Assembly: GCA_030028905.1 (NCBI GenBank)
Contig: JALDYZ010000006.1
Span: 1 to 64,000 of the forward strand
Reading direction: 5' to 3'
Length of the DNA: 64,000 nucleotides
From: Ferirhizobium litorale
Lineage (GTDB): Bacteria > Pseudomonadota > Alphaproteobacteria > Rhizobiales > Rhizobiaceae
Notes under the pieces: generated by a model
Database searches by the model: none
The model's input: the letters and a program-made list of their open reading frames with translations, nothing else
What the model was told of the DNA's origin: nothing
Shown here: in pieces, positions 46,247-55,776 of the stretch
How the letters are laid out: each line of letters begins with the position of its first letter
Position numbering within the stretch: position 1 is the stretch's first letter
Position numbers and translations under genes: made by a program

Positions 46247-46846
46247 ATGGCAAGAGTTCTGGTACTTTATTATTCGTCCTACGGTCACATCGAAACCATG
46301 GCAAATGCCGTTGCCGAAGGCGCGAAGTCGGCCGGTGCCGACGTCACCGTCAAGCGCGTCCCGGAACTGGTGCCGGAGAACGTTGCCAAGGAATCCTTCT
46401 TCAAGCTCGACCAGGCTGCTCCGATCGCGACCGTCCAGGAACTGGAAGAGTACGACGCGATCATCGTCGGCGCAGGCACCCGCTTCGGCACAGTTGCTTC
46501 CCAGATGCGCAACTTCTGGGATCAGACGGGCGGCCAGTGGTTCAATGGCAAGCTGATCGGCAAGGTCGGCTCGGTCTTCACGTCGTCGGCCACCCAGCAT
46601 GGCGGCCAGGAGTCGACCATCCTCGGCTTTATCCCCACGCTGCTCCATCACGGCATGGCCGTCGTCGGTCTGCCTTATTCCTTCCAGGGCCAGATGGGCG
46701 TTGACGAAATCAAGGGCGGTTCGCCCTACGGCGCAAGCACCATCACCGGTGGCGACGGCTCGCGTCAGCCCTCCGAGGTCGAACTCGAAGCCGCCCGTTT
46801 CCAGGGCGCTCATGTCGCCAAGATCGCAGCCAAGCTTGTCGACTGA
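46247..46846 (+). CDS. wrbA: NAD(P)H:quinone oxidoreductase WrbA
   Basis: 199 aa flavodoxin-like. The N-terminal [16 protein letters not shown] forms the FMN phosphate loop; [22 protein letters not shown] and [10 protein letters not shown] are WrbA signatures. It reduces quinones by two electrons to avoid semiquinone radicals. AAAGGATCACGCAG precedes the ATG at 46247. Closed by a strong terminator. Confidence 0.96.
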   Translation: MARVLVLYYSSYGHIETMANAVAEGAKSAGADVTVKRVPELVPENVAKESFFKLDQAAPIATVQELEEYDAIIVGAGTRFGTVASQMRNFWDQTGGQWFNGKLIGKVGSVFTSSATQHGGQESTILGFIPTLLHHGMAVVGLPYSFQGQMGVDEIKGGSPYGASTITGGDGSRQPSEVELEAARFQGAHVAKIAAKLVD

Positions 46847-46873
46847 CCAACAACTCCCAAGACGCAATGGTAA

Positions 46874-46903
46874 GGGGCGCGGCAGCGATGGCCGCGCCTT
46901 TTT
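46874..46903 (+). terminator. Terminator after wrbA
   Basis: GGCGCGGC (46876-46883) pairs with GCCGCGCC (46891-46898), a 7-base loop, then TTTTT. It lies 28 bases past the wrbA stop. Confidence 0.88.
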
Positions 46904-46940
46904 CAGTTCCGACTTCGTTGCTGTCCGGGAGATGCGGAAG

Positions 46941-47026
46941 TGGTGCGGACGACGGGAATCGAACCCGTATGACCATAGGCCGACAGATTTTAAGTCTGTT
47001 GCGTCTACCAATTTCGCCACGTCCGC
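46941..47026 (-). tRNA. tRNA-Leu (anticodon TAA)
   Basis: 86 bases including an encoded CCA. Acceptor arms GCGGACG / CGTCCGC pair perfectly; the D-arm region has TGGTAGACGCA, the anticodon loop is CTTAAAA (anticodon TAA at 46990-46992), a long variable arm marks a class II tRNA, and the T-arm is ACGGG-TTCGATT-CCCGT. It reads UUA/UUG, rare in this GC-rich genome. Confidence 0.97.
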
Positions 47027-47120
47027 GCGCATCCTCTTTCAAGGAATGGTGGCGAAAGGTCAATAGGGCGTGCGGCGGCATGGCGCGCGTGCCACCCTGT
47101 CTGGTTGGGGAGGCCGGCAT

Positions 47121-47729
47121 TCACGGCGCGATGATGGCGAAGGGTTGCTCCAGCTTGGTTGAGCGGCCGCTGTTGGTGTCTGAGACCGTGTAGCGTAGCA
47201 CATAGTCGCCGATGGCAGCGCCTGTTAGCTCGAGCTTGAGGTGGGTGAAGATCTCCTGATTGCGATAGAACCCGGTAAAGTTGAAGTTCCCGAACGTCTT
47301 TTGCGAGGCGAGCACTTCGCTCTTGCTGTTGACCAGTTCGAAATCCACCGTGAAGCTTGTCTCTTGCTTGCCGGCGTCCGTTGCCGGCTTCCATGTCAGG
47401 CCGATGAGTTCCAGATAGGTAATCAACGGCTCGCCCGGCTTGAAGTTGGTGTCCTTCCGCTCGGCATAGATGCCGTAGGCCGACGGCACTTCGGACACGA
47501 ACACCGCCTTGCCGACCGTCAGCGGCAGCGTTGACGAAAAATCGGCCAGCGCCTGGCGCATGGTGTCGTAGGCCCCGAGCGCATCTCCGGCCTGGGCCTT
47601 CGTTTCGGCGCTTGCGGCGGCATCCGCGAGAGGGCCGGCGAGCGACGGGTTGGTGAAGAAAAGCAGAGGAACCACGGGAAGTATCAGTCGGGCAAGCGAT
47701 GCACGCGGCGTCCGGACGAAACGAATCAT
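47121..47729 (-). CDS. Exported protein of unknown function
   Basis: 202 aa with a signal peptide (about 1-31, residues RLILPVVPLLFFTNPSLAG). The mature part begins with an alanine-rich helix and continues as a beta-rich domain (FTVDFELVNSKSEV, FNFTGFYRNQEIF, YVLRYTVSD). The pattern suggests an immunoglobulin-like domain. No family recognised. It follows the tRNA on the same strand but is likely its own unit. Confidence 0.75.
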   Translation of the reverse strand: MIRFVRTPRASLARLILPVVPLLFFTNPSLAGPLADAAASAETKAQAGDALGAYDTMRQALADFSSTLPLTVGKAVFVSEVPSAYGIYAERKDTNFKPGEPLITYLELIGLTWKPATDAGKQETSFTVDFELVNSKSEVLASQKTFGNFNFTGFYRNQEIFTHLKLELTGAAIGDYVLRYTVSDTNSGRSTKLEQPFAIIAP

Positions 47730-47828
47730 GGATTGTTGCCCTTCGCTTCTTCTGTTTCGCAGACAGTCTGGAAGAATGGATGCGATAGTCAAGCCGGCGC
47801 GGCTTCCTGATCACGCTTGACCCTGGCC

Positions 47829-49283
47829 TCAGTTACGCCAGTAGGTGGGCATGAGCAGAACGAGAACCGACAGGATTTCCAGGCGGCCGAGCAGCATCAA
47901 CAGCGACAGCAGGTAGAGCGCCGGCTCGCTGATGGTGGAAAAATTGCCAGCCGGGCCGATGATCGGCCCTATTCCCGGGCCGACGTTGGAAAGTGCCGTG
48001 ATCGGAGCGGAGATGGCGGTCGCTACGTCGTAGCCGAGTGCGCCCATGGCGACGCTGCCGAATGCCCAGAGCATCATATAGGTGCTGAAGAACAGGAAGA
48101 CCGCGCGCTGCGTATCCGCATCGATCGTCTTCGAGCCATAACGCACCGAATAGACTGCATTCGGATAGACGAGGCGTTTCAGGCCTGTGCGCAGCACGTT
48201 GTAAAGGATCAGGAAGCGGTAGGCCTTGATTCCACCCGCGGTCGAGCCGGAGCAGCCGCCAGCAAAGGTCGCGAAAAAGACGACTAGAACCACGAACGGA
48301 CCCCAGGTGGTGTAGTCCGCGCTCGAGTATCCGGTCGTGGATAGTATCGACGTGATATTGAAGAAGGACTGGGTAAGGGCGGTCGGGAAGTCCGAGGCGT
48401 TCATGAAATGATCGTAGAGAGCCACGGCCAGGGCGAAAGCCGCCAGGTACATCAGGAATACCCCGATCTGCGGATCCTTGAGGGCGTCGAGACGACCGCG
48501 GGCAACAAACAGGATCAGGATCGAAAAGGGCAGGCTGCAAAGCGCCATGAAAACAGTCGATATCCAGAGGATGGCCACGTTGTCGAAATAGGCAAAGGAC
48601 GCGTCGTGGGTTGAAAAGCCGGCGGTGGCGACGGTCGTCATCGCGTGGTTGATCGCGTCAAGCCTGCTCATACCGGCGATGTCGTACGCGATGGCACAGG
48701 CCAGTGTGATCCCGAAATAGACCGCGAGGAACGCGCGGGTATAGCTGGCGAGGCGGGCGAACGGCTTTTCATTGGTGTCGGACGATTCCATCTTGAAGAA
48801 GGACATGCCGCCAACCCTGAGGAAGGGCAGTACGAACAGCCCGAGAGCGACGATCCCGATACCACCCAGCCAGCAGAGCAGCGAGCGCCAGATCAGCAGG
48901 CCGGGAGGCGCGGAATCCAGTCCCACGAGAACCGTCGAGCCGGTCGTGGTCACAGCCGACACCGACTCGAAAAGCGCTTGGGCGAAGGTGAGATCGGTAT
49001 CCGCAAAGTAGATCGGAATGGCGCCCACCAGCGAAAACACCGCCCAGAGCACGTTGACCAGCAGGAAGCCGAAGCGCTTGTTGAAGGTAGGATTCGGCGC
49101 GCGGGTCGCCATCGCTGCGGCCAGCGAGAAACCACCGACCATGAAGCCGCAGAGCGCGAAGACACGCCAGTCATCGTGACCGTGATAGAGATCGAGCATT
49201 GCAGGAATGAACATGGCTGTGGCGAGGTACTGGCCACTGATCGCCGCAATATGGATGGCCGAGCGGATGAGAGTCGCGTTCAA
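47829..49283 (-). CDS. trkH: Trk/Ktr-type potassium uptake membrane subunit
   Basis: 484 aa with about ten transmembrane segments and the four selectivity-filter-like loops of the SKT family, e.g. SVSAVTTTGSTVL, TTVATAGFSTHDA, SILSTTGYSS and ALSNVGPGIGP. It imports K+ with a cytoplasmic TrkA partner, not seen in this window. Divergent from ilvA with an 88-base spacer. Confidence 0.93.
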   Translation of the reverse strand: MNATLIRSAIHIAAISGQYLATAMFIPAMLDLYHGHDDWRVFALCGFMVGGFSLAAAMATRAPNPTFNKRFGFLLVNVLWAVFSLVGAIPIYFADTDLTFAQALFESVSAVTTTGSTVLVGLDSAPPGLLIWRSLLCWLGGIGIVALGLFVLPFLRVGGMSFFKMESSDTNEKPFARLASYTRAFLAVYFGITLACAIAYDIAGMSRLDAINHAMTTVATAGFSTHDASFAYFDNVAILWISTVFMALCSLPFSILILFVARGRLDALKDPQIGVFLMYLAAFALAVALYDHFMNASDFPTALTQSFFNITSILSTTGYSSADYTTWGPFVVLVVFFATFAGGCSGSTAGGIKAYRFLILYNVLRTGLKRLVYPNAVYSVRYGSKTIDADTQRAVFLFFSTYMMLWAFGSVAMGALGYDVATAISAPITALSNVGPGIGPIIGPAGNFSTISEPALYLLSLLMLLGRLEILSVLVLLMPTYWRN

Positions 49284-49371
49284 CGAGAAGGTGTCCCAAT
49301 CTATAAAGTAAACAACGAGTCTTTATCTCGACACCGCGCATATGTCATAGCGGGAGCACGGATCAAACTCA

Positions 49372-50637
49372 ATGGAGAGTGACAAGGTGACCAGACAGGA
49401 TGTCGACAGCGCTGCGGAAGCAATGCGCGGGCTATTTCCACCGACGCCGCTACAACTGAACGAGCATCTGAGCGCCCGCTATGGGGCGGAAATATACCTC
49501 AAGCGCGAGGATTTGACGCCGGTTCGCTCCTACAAGATCCGTGGAGCATTCAATTTCTTCCGCAAGGCGGTCGAGAAGGGCGCACGGGACAAGATCTTCG
49601 TTTGCGCGTCCGCCGGAAATCACGCCCAAGGCTTCGCCTTCATCTGCCGCTACTTCCAGGTGCAGGGCGTGGTCTTCATGCCGGTGACGACACCGCAGCA
49701 GAAGATCGACAAGACCCGCATTTTCGGTGGTGAATACATTTCAATCCGCTTGCATGGCGATTTTTTCGACCAGTGCTACCAGGCGGCTCGCGAACATGTC
49801 GAAGCCACCGACGGCTTCATGGTGCCGCCCTTCGACCATGCCGATATCATCGAGGGGCAGGCGACGGTAGCGGCCGAAATTATCGAGCAGATGCCGGAAG
49901 GTGCAACGCCCGACATGGTGGTGCTGCCGGTCGGAGGCGGAGGGCTTGCGGCCGGCGTCACTGGCTACATGCTGCCGGATATCGCAGTGCAGGACTTTTG
50001 CTTCGCCGAACCTGCGGGCGCTCCCAGCCTCAAGAGGAGCCTTGAGAAGGGCGAAGTGGTGACGCTTTCCAAGGTCGACAATTTCGTCGACGGCGCCGCG
50101 GTGGGGCGGATCGGCGACTTGAATTTTGCGGCGCTGAAGCAATTCGCGCCGGAGCAGGTCCTGCTTCTGCCGGAAAATGCGATCTGCGTCACGATGACCG
50201 AGATGCTGAACATCGAGGGCGTGGTGCTGGAGCCGGCGGGCGCACTGTCGGTCACCGCGCTTGAAATGCTCGGGCGCGAAAAGCTTGAGGGCAAGCGCGT
50301 GGTTGCCATCGTTTCCGGCGGCAATTTCGACTTCGACCGGCTGCCGGATGTGAAGGAACGGGCGATGCGTTACGCCGGGCTGAAGAAATATTTCATCCTG
50401 CGTCTGGCCCAGCGCCCCGGTGCGCTGCGGGACTTCCTGAACCTGCTCGGGCCGGAGGACGACATCGCCCGCTTCGAGTACCTGAAGAAATCGGCTCGCA
50501 ACTTCGGTTCGATCCTGATCGGCATCGAAACGAAGCATCCGGAGAACTTCCATCAGTTGATCGAGAACTTCGAAAATGCCGGGCTCGGTTTCCAGGACAT
50601 CACTGAAAACGAAGTGCTGGCGAACCTCATCATCTGA
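49372..50637 (+). CDS. ilvA: Threonine ammonia-lyase (threonine dehydratase), biosynthetic
   Basis: 421 aa. The PLP lysine is K55 in VRSYKIRGAF; the glycine loop is PVGGGGLAAG. A C-terminal ACT-like regulatory domain (about 335-420) carries the isoleucine feedback site in this class. It converts threonine to 2-oxobutanoate for isoleucine synthesis. The ribosome binding site at 49372 is weak; a GTG at 49387 is an alternative start. Confidence 0.93.
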   Translation: MESDKVTRQDVDSAAEAMRGLFPPTPLQLNEHLSARYGAEIYLKREDLTPVRSYKIRGAFNFFRKAVEKGARDKIFVCASAGNHAQGFAFICRYFQVQGVVFMPVTTPQQKIDKTRIFGGEYISIRLHGDFFDQCYQAAREHVEATDGFMVPPFDHADIIEGQATVAAEIIEQMPEGATPDMVVLPVGGGGLAAGVTGYMLPDIAVQDFCFAEPAGAPSLKRSLEKGEVVTLSKVDNFVDGAAVGRIGDLNFAALKQFAPEQVLLLPENAICVTMTEMLNIEGVVLEPAGALSVTALEMLGREKLEGKRVVAIVSGGNFDFDRLPDVKERAMRYAGLKKYFILRLAQRPGALRDFLNLLGPEDDIARFEYLKKSARNFGSILIGIETKHPENFHQLIENFENAGLGFQDITENEVLANLII

Positions 50638-50727
50638 CCACGAGAAGAATGGACACCGATCCTGCGGGTGGATCTGCTTTGGGTGAAAACACTTTCTGCC
50701 GCCCGGCGAGTATGGTAATCACCACCC

Positions 50728-51051
50728 ATGGCTTCATTTATCTCGAACATCATCTCGTTGTTCTCCGGCAGTTCCTCGCAGGAATCGAAGCAGGAGACGA
50801 CGACGGAAACGCAGGCGCATGCCGGCTGCACCATTCACGCCACGCCAATTCGCGAAGGCGCGCAGTACCGCCTTGCGGGGCGTATCGAGAAGGACGTCGA
50901 CGGCAATGTGCTGGTGCGCCGTTTCATTCGCGCCGACCTGTTCTCCTCTGCCGACGATGCAGTGGAGTGCACCTTTCGCAAAGCCCGTCAGATCATCGAC
51001 CAGCACGGCGCAAGTCTGTTCGGCGATGGCGAAAAGGAACGGTCTGTCTAA
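50728..51051 (+). CDS. HlyU-family protein
   Basis: 107 aa. After a polar N-terminal region, the conserved HlyU core is seen: IHATPIREGAQYRLAGRIEK, RRFIRADLFSSADDA and FRKARQIIDQHG. HlyU is a transcriptional regulator in Vibrio; in alphaproteobacteria the family is widespread with unknown targets. It ends at a 16-bp bidirectional terminator shared with azoR. Confidence 0.85.
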   Translation: MASFISNIISLFSGSSSQESKQETTTETQAHAGCTIHATPIREGAQYRLAGRIEKDVDGNVLVRRFIRADLFSSADDAVECTFRKARQIIDQHGASLFGDGEKERSV

Positions 51052-51089
51052 TACCGAAAGGCCGCGGACCCGTCACTCGGTGAATATGA

Positions 51090-51124
51090 AAATGCCGGCG
51101 CGATCTGGGATCGCGCCGGCATTT
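51090..51124. terminator. 16-bp perfect bidirectional terminator
   Basis: Bases 51090-51105 pair perfectly with 51109-51124 around a 3-base TGG loop. The A-T ends give A3/T3 tracts on both strands. It lies between the convergent hlyU-like and azoR genes and can serve both. Confidence 0.92.
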
Positions 51125-51150
51125 CTGATATCTTGATACCTATCGGCTGA

Positions 51151-51762
51151 TCAGGCCGCAAGCGCCAGCTCTTCGGCGCGGGCGATAGCAGCAGCAATCG
51201 CCTTTTCGGCAGCTTCCGGTCCGAAGGCGACGCCCTCGACATAGATGATTTCAACTTGGCTGATGCCGAGGAAGCCGAGAACGGTCTTGACGTAGGGAAC
51301 CGCGTGGTTCAGCGCAGCCGCGGGACCTTCGGAGTAGACGCCACCCGATGCAAGCACGAGGTAGGCCTTCTTGCCGGTGGCAAGGCCGACCGGACCGTTT
51401 TCGGTGTAGCTGAAGGTGCGGCCGGCGCGGGCGACGTTGTCGATCCATGCCTTCAGGGCCGAGCTGATGTTGAAGTTGATGAGACCCGTGCTGATAACGA
51501 CGGAATCGGCGGCCAGCAGTTCGTCGACCAGCTTGTCGGAGATGGCGACAGCTTCGGCTTCGGCAGCGTTGCGGGCGTCGGCCGGCTTGTTGATCGCGGC
51601 AGCGAAGACGCCGTCGATATGCGGCAGCGGATTGGCGCCGACATCGCGGCGGACGATGTCGCCGCCGTCGCGGGCCTGCAGCTTGTTGGCGAGATCGTTT
51701 GCCAGCTTGGTGGACAGGGAGCTTTCACCACGCGGGCTGGCGGTGACGAGAAGAATGGACAT
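51151..51762 (-). CDS. azoR: FMN-dependent NADH-azoreductase
   Basis: 203 aa flavodoxin-like fold. LLVTASPRGESSLS forms the FMN phosphate loop at the N-terminus; LINFNISSALKAWIDNVARAG (about 98-118, split) and LASGGVYSEG are AzoR signatures. It reduces azo and quinone compounds. Divergent from a LysR gene, the usual arrangement for inducible azoR-type enzymes. Start at MSILLVTASPRG. Confidence 0.93.
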   Translation of the reverse strand: MSILLVTASPRGESSLSTKLANDLANKLQARDGGDIVRRDVGANPLPHIDGVFAAAINKPADARNAAEAEAVAISDKLVDELLAADSVVISTGLINFNISSALKAWIDNVARAGRTFSYTENGPVGLATGKKAYLVLASGGVYSEGPAAALNHAVPYVKTVLGFLGISQVEIIYVEGVAFGPEAAEKAIAAAIARAEELALAA

Positions 51763-51903
51763 TGGATTTTCCTCTTTCGGTGCTTGTTTCGTCGACCGCG
51801 GGGCAGGGAGACGGTCTTCTCGCAGCAAGAGATAGTGATAGACTCAGATCGAGAAAATCGGGATAATGTGGATCGTTTCTATCGAAGTATTGGATGAGTT
51901 ATC

Positions 51904-52863
51904 GTGCAGCCAAGCCCGACCCTCGATCAGTTGCAAGTCTTTCTCAGCGTTGCCGAAACGGGCAGCTTTTCGGCGGCGTCACGGGCGCTGAACCGCGCCC
52001 AATCGGTGATCAGCTACACGATCGCCAATCTCGAGGCGCAGCTCGAAGTGACGCTCTTCGAGCGCAGCGGCGCCCGCCAGCCGAAGCTGACCGATGCCGG
52101 CAAGGCAATGCTGCCGGACGCGCGCCGGATCGTCGCCGACCTGGAAGTGATGCGGGCGCGGGCGAAAAGCATGAAGCAGGGGCTGGAGGCGGAAGTTTCG
52201 GTCGCCATCAGCGTCATGGTTCCGACCGAGGCCATGGTCAGGGTGCTGCACGATTTCGGCAAGACCTTCCCGACGGTCTCCCTCAGGCTCGACGTCGGCG
52301 AACTCGGAACCGTCATGGAACTGGTGTCCTCCGGCAATTCGACGATCGGCATCGGCGGTGCGCTGGTCCGGCAGGACGATTCGCTGCTGATCGAGAAGAT
52401 CGGGCACTCCTTCATGCTGCCGGTGGCTGGGGCCTGCCATCCCCTTGCGCAGTTGAAGCGGCCGTTGATGCTCGCGGATGTCCGGGAGGAGGTTCAGCTT
52501 GTGGTGACGGATTCGTCCGGCCTGACCAACGGGCGGGATTTCAACGTGTTGTCCTACAAGACATGGCGGGTCAGCGACATTGCCACCAAACACCACCTGA
52601 TCCGCGGCGGTCTCGGTTGGGGCGGCTTGCCCGCATCGGTCATCCGCGACGATCTGGAAAGCGGCAGGCTTGTGCATCTGAGGCTCGACGCCTACGAGCA
52701 GGGCAACTATCCGATCTATGCGATCCGCAAGACGGCAAATCCGCCCGGGCCGGCGGCGGCTTGGCTCATCGACGCCTTCCGCAAGCTTCTTTCCCTGTGC
52801 CCATCCGATTTGCCGGTCGAATTCGCCCATCGTCCACACAGGAAGGGAATGTCGGCAGCTTGA
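51904..52863 (+). CDS. LysR-family regulator, likely of azoR
   Basis: 319 aa from a GTG start. An N-terminal winged helix-turn-helix (TLDQLQVFLSVAETGSFSAA, SRALNRAQSVISYTIANLEA) and a C-terminal substrate-binding domain from about residue 90. Divergent to azoR with a 141-base shared spacer that has A-T-rich repeats of the GATCG/TATCG kind; I cannot fix a T-N11-A box. Confidence 0.92.
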   Translation: MQPSPTLDQLQVFLSVAETGSFSAASRALNRAQSVISYTIANLEAQLEVTLFERSGARQPKLTDAGKAMLPDARRIVADLEVMRARAKSMKQGLEAEVSVAISVMVPTEAMVRVLHDFGKTFPTVSLRLDVGELGTVMELVSSGNSTIGIGGALVRQDDSLLIEKIGHSFMLPVAGACHPLAQLKRPLMLADVREEVQLVVTDSSGLTNGRDFNVLSYKTWRVSDIATKHHLIRGGLGWGGLPASVIRDDLESGRLVHLRLDAYEQGNYPIYAIRKTANPPGPAAAWLIDAFRKLLSLCPSDLPVEFAHRPHRKGMSAA

Positions 52864-52968
52864 GATTTGGTGCCGGCGAAAGGCCGCCAGCCAGAAAAGG
52901 CCACAAGCAGTAGACTGCGTGACCTTTGATACCAGTTGGATGATGTCGAGTTGATCGCGGCCGGACGG

Positions 52969-53307
52969 CTATCGCTTGATGACCGGCGTGACTTCCTTGT
53001 GGAAGAACCGGAAGTATGACGAAATCTGTGCCAGGGAATTGGACGTGAGCTTGAGCTCCACTCCGATCCGGTTGCCACGGCACCAGCGCACAGTGCCCTC
53101 GAGTACGCCTAGGTCCTCGCTTTCGATGCGAACCCGGCTGCCTTCGGCGGCGTGAAACGGACCGTAGAGTTCCAGGGCAATTCCGGTTGCCGACAGGTCG
53201 ATGACGCGCATGTCGGTCGCCTGCATCATGTAGCGGACCTTGCCGAAGAACCTGCATTTGCTCCGAGGAGCGGCACGTGTCGGCATGTTCAAGTTGTTGT
53301 TCTGCAT
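52969..53307 (-). CDS. PilZ-domain protein
   Basis: 112 aa, one PilZ domain: the basic N-terminal APRSKCRFFGKVRY and the DLSATGIALEL (D/N-x-S-x-x-G) motif form the c-di-GMP-binding parts. The usual RxxxR is not perfectly conserved (R-S-K-C-R), so binding is likely but not certain. It could control motility or exopolysaccharide. Start at MQNNNLNMP. Confidence 0.85.
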   Translation of the reverse strand: MQNNNLNMPTRAAPRSKCRFFGKVRYMMQATDMRVIDLSATGIALELYGPFHAAEGSRVRIESEDLGVLEGTVRWCRGNRIGVELKLTSNSLAQISSYFRFFHKEVTPVIKR

Positions 53308-53418
53308 TGCCTCACCCGCTGTATTGTCACAACGACCCGAATGGTCTCGCAGAAAGGTTGCTTTTTCGTTTCCGGGCGCGTCAAAAAATTGCAATGATCG
53401 TGTGCATTGCAACCCTCG

Positions 53419-53880
53419 TCACAGCCCGACATTGGGCCGGTCGATTACTTCCCTGAGCGCGAAGCTGGAGTTGATCTTGACCACGTGCGGCAGGGCAGAA
53501 AGCCAGTCGCGATGGATGCGCTCGTAGTCCTCGAGATCCTTTGCCGCCACGCGTAAAATATAGTCGTACTCCCCTGACATCAGGTAGCAGACGAGCACAT
53601 TGGGACAGCGTTTCACCGCCGTTTCGAATTCGGCGAGCGTCTTGGCGAACTGGCCGGACAGCGAGATGTGGACGATCACCATCATCTTGTAGTCGAGCGC
53701 CTTGTTGGACAGCCGGGCATGGTAGCCGCTGATGACGCCGGATTTCTCAAGAATATCTACCCTTCGCGAACAGGCCGAAGCGGAAAGCCCCACCTTCGCC
53801 GCGAGATCGGCATTGGACATGCGGCCGTGTTGCTGGAGAATCCGCAGAATGGCAGCATCAATGGTATCAAGGTCGCTCAT
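53419..53880 (-). CDS. Lrp/AsnC-family regulator, likely AldR type
   Basis: 153 aa: N-terminal HTH (ILRILQQHGRMSNADLAAKV, SASACSRRVDILEKSGVISG) and C-terminal RAM ligand domain (about 70-150). Divergent to the alanine dehydrogenase gene, as for AldR/AldB regulators that use alanine as effector. The shared 157-base spacer has the near-inverted pair TTCGATAAAA and TTTTATTCGATGAA (about 53890-53930), a candidate site. Confidence 0.93.
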   Translation of the reverse strand: MSDLDTIDAAILRILQQHGRMSNADLAAKVGLSASACSRRVDILEKSGVISGYHARLSNKALDYKMMVIVHISLSGQFAKTLAEFETAVKRCPNVLVCYLMSGEYDYILRVAAKDLEDYERIHRDWLSALPHVVKINSSFALREVIDRPNVGL

Positions 53881-54037
53881 TCGTGAATCCTTCGATAAAA
53901 CGCACTGATTTCGCAATTTTATTCGATGAATGTGCCGTTGGCGATCTCTCTTTGCAAGGACATTCGGATCGGCTTCTGTTTCGCTAATTGAGTCTAGGAG
54001 AAACGGCGGAAAGCCAAAAAGGAGAGGAACGCCATAG

Positions 54038-55156
54038 ATGCGTGTCGGTTGCCCGAAGGAAATCAAAAACCATGAATACCGTGTTGGTCTGACGCCCGGA
54101 GCGGTGCGAGAATATGTGGCGCACGGCCACGAAGTGCTGATCGAGACGAAGGCCGGTGCCGGCATCGGCGCAGACGACAATGCCTATATCGCCGCCGGCG
54201 CGCGTATCGTCGGTTCGGCGAAGGAAGTCTTCGAAAAGTCCGACATGGTGGTGAAGGTCAAGGAGCCGCAGCCCGGCGAATGGGTGCAACTGCGCGAAGG
54301 GCAGATTCTCTACACCTATCTGCACCTTGCTCCCGATCCGGAACAGACGCGCGGTCTTCTCGCCTCCGGCGTGACGGCAATCGCCTATGAAACCGTAACG
54401 GATGATCGCGGTGGGTTGCCGCTCTTGGCGCCGATGTCGGAAGTGGCCGGACGCCTCTCGATCCAGGCGGGCGCGACGGCGCTGCAGAAGGTCCATGGCG
54501 GCCGCGGCATTCTGCTTGGCGGCGTGCCGGGCGTTCTCCCGGCCAAGGTCGCGGTCATCGGCGGCGGTGTCGTCGGTCTGCATGCCGCCAAGATGGCAGC
54601 GGGCCTCGGTGCCGACGTGACCATCCTCGATCGGTCGCTGCCGCGCCTGCGCCAACTCGACGACATCTTCAACGGTCGGGTCAACACCCGCTATTCGACC
54701 ATCGACGCGCTTGAGGACGAAGTCTTCGCGGCTGATCTCGTTATCGGCGCCGTGCTCATTCCAGGTGCTGCCGCGCCAAAGCTGGTCACCCGCGAGATGC
54801 TGTCGGGCATGAAAAAGGGTGCGGTCATCGTCGATGTCGCGATCGACCAGGGCGGCTGCTTCGAGACCTCGCACGCCACGACCCATTCGGATCCGACCTA
54901 CGAAGTCGACGGTGTAATCCACTATTGCGTCGCCAACATGCCGGGCGCCGTGCCCGTTACCTCCGCGCACGCACTGAACAACGCCACGCTCCACTATGGA
55001 CTGGCGCTGGCCGACCGGGGTTTGCGGGCAATCGCCGAGGACAAGCATTTGCGCAACGGGCTGAACCTGCACAAGGGCCGCGTCACCAACCAGCCGGTGG
55101 CCGAGGCGCTGGGCTACGAGGCCGTCGCAGCTGAGAGCGCACTGAACGTGGCTTGA
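54038..55156 (+). CDS. ald: Alanine dehydrogenase
   Basis: 372 aa. N-terminal [20 protein letters not shown], central Rossmann motif [20 protein letters not shown] and the C-terminal Ald region. It oxidises alanine to pyruvate and ammonia with NAD+, reversible. AAAAGGAGAGG gives a strong ribosome binding site. Followed by an intrinsic terminator. Confidence 0.97.
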   Translation: MRVGCPKEIKNHEYRVGLTPGAVREYVAHGHEVLIETKAGAGIGADDNAYIAAGARIVGSAKEVFEKSDMVVKVKEPQPGEWVQLREGQILYTYLHLAPDPEQTRGLLASGVTAIAYETVTDDRGGLPLLAPMSEVAGRLSIQAGATALQKVHGGRGILLGGVPGVLPAKVAVIGGGVVGLHAAKMAAGLGADVTILDRSLPRLRQLDDIFNGRVNTRYSTIDALEDEVFAADLVIGAVLIPGAAAPKLVTREMLSGMKKGAVIVDVAIDQGGCFETSHATTHSDPTYEVDGVIHYCVANMPGAVPVTSAHALNNATLHYGLALADRGLRAIAEDKHLRNGLNLHKGRVTNQPVAEALGYEAVAAESALNVA

Positions 55157-55182
55157 GCCACTCCCTGAATTGCTGGGGGAAG

Positions 55183-55207
55183 GGGCCCGGAGCGATCCGG
55201 GCCTTTT
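55183..55207 (+). terminator. Terminator after ald
   Basis: GGCCCGGA (55184-55191) pairs with TCCGGGCC (55196-55203), GCGA tetraloop, then TTTT. It is within ten bases of the convergent DUF1203 gene stop. Confidence 0.92.
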
Positions 55208-55212
55208 CGCTT

Positions 55213-55680
55213 TTAGGTGCGCTCAACGCGGCACTGATAGCAGTTGTTGCGCGCCGAACGCACATGGACATATGCGACATCGTCTCGCGAAAGCAGCTCC
55301 TCGGCACATGCGGCAATCTCTTCGGTCGGTGTAACCGAACCGGTGCCGTAGACGATGCGATCATCCTTGCCGTAGCCGCGGACGATGTATTCCGGGCTCG
55401 ACAGGATCGGCGGAAGCGCGGGCGAGGGCGCGTAGGCCTCGCATGGGTCGGCGTGCAGGAAGATCGGTCCGGTTTCGGCATAGGGCTGCAACGCGGGGAA
55501 TGGCCGGTAGGCGAGGATGAGGTAGGGATCGCCGGCGGCGACCTGACCCAGGCAATGGCGGCAGGGCACGCCGTCGCCATCCGAAATGTGTCGCTTGGGC
55601 CTGAGTCCGTAGTCGTCCGTTGCGCCGTCCCAAAGCGCTGCTGCTTTGGTGAACGGCATCGGTGTGAAGCGGATGGGCAT
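55213..55680 (-). CDS. DUF1203 protein
   Basis: 155 aa. Pattern CRHCLGQVAAGDPYLILAY (C-x2-C at about 40-43), GPIFLHADPCEAY and a C-terminal NCYQC match the DUF1203 family of unknown function. The cysteine pairs may hold zinc. Start at MPIRFTPMPFT. GAGGAGACC precedes the ATG. Confidence 0.82.
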   Translation of the reverse strand: MPIRFTPMPFTKAAALWDGATDDYGLRPKRHISDGDGVPCRHCLGQVAAGDPYLILAYRPFPALQPYAETGPIFLHADPCEAYAPSPALPPILSSPEYIVRGYGKDDRIVYGTGSVTPTEEIAACAEELLSRDDVAYVHVRSARNNCYQCRVERT

Positions 55681-55776
55681 GCATGGTCTCCTCGTGATCG
55701 TTTTCACAAGGATCTTGGCAACAACGACGCGGTGCAGACATCCGTTTATTGCGTCCAAAACCATGAGGCCACGGTT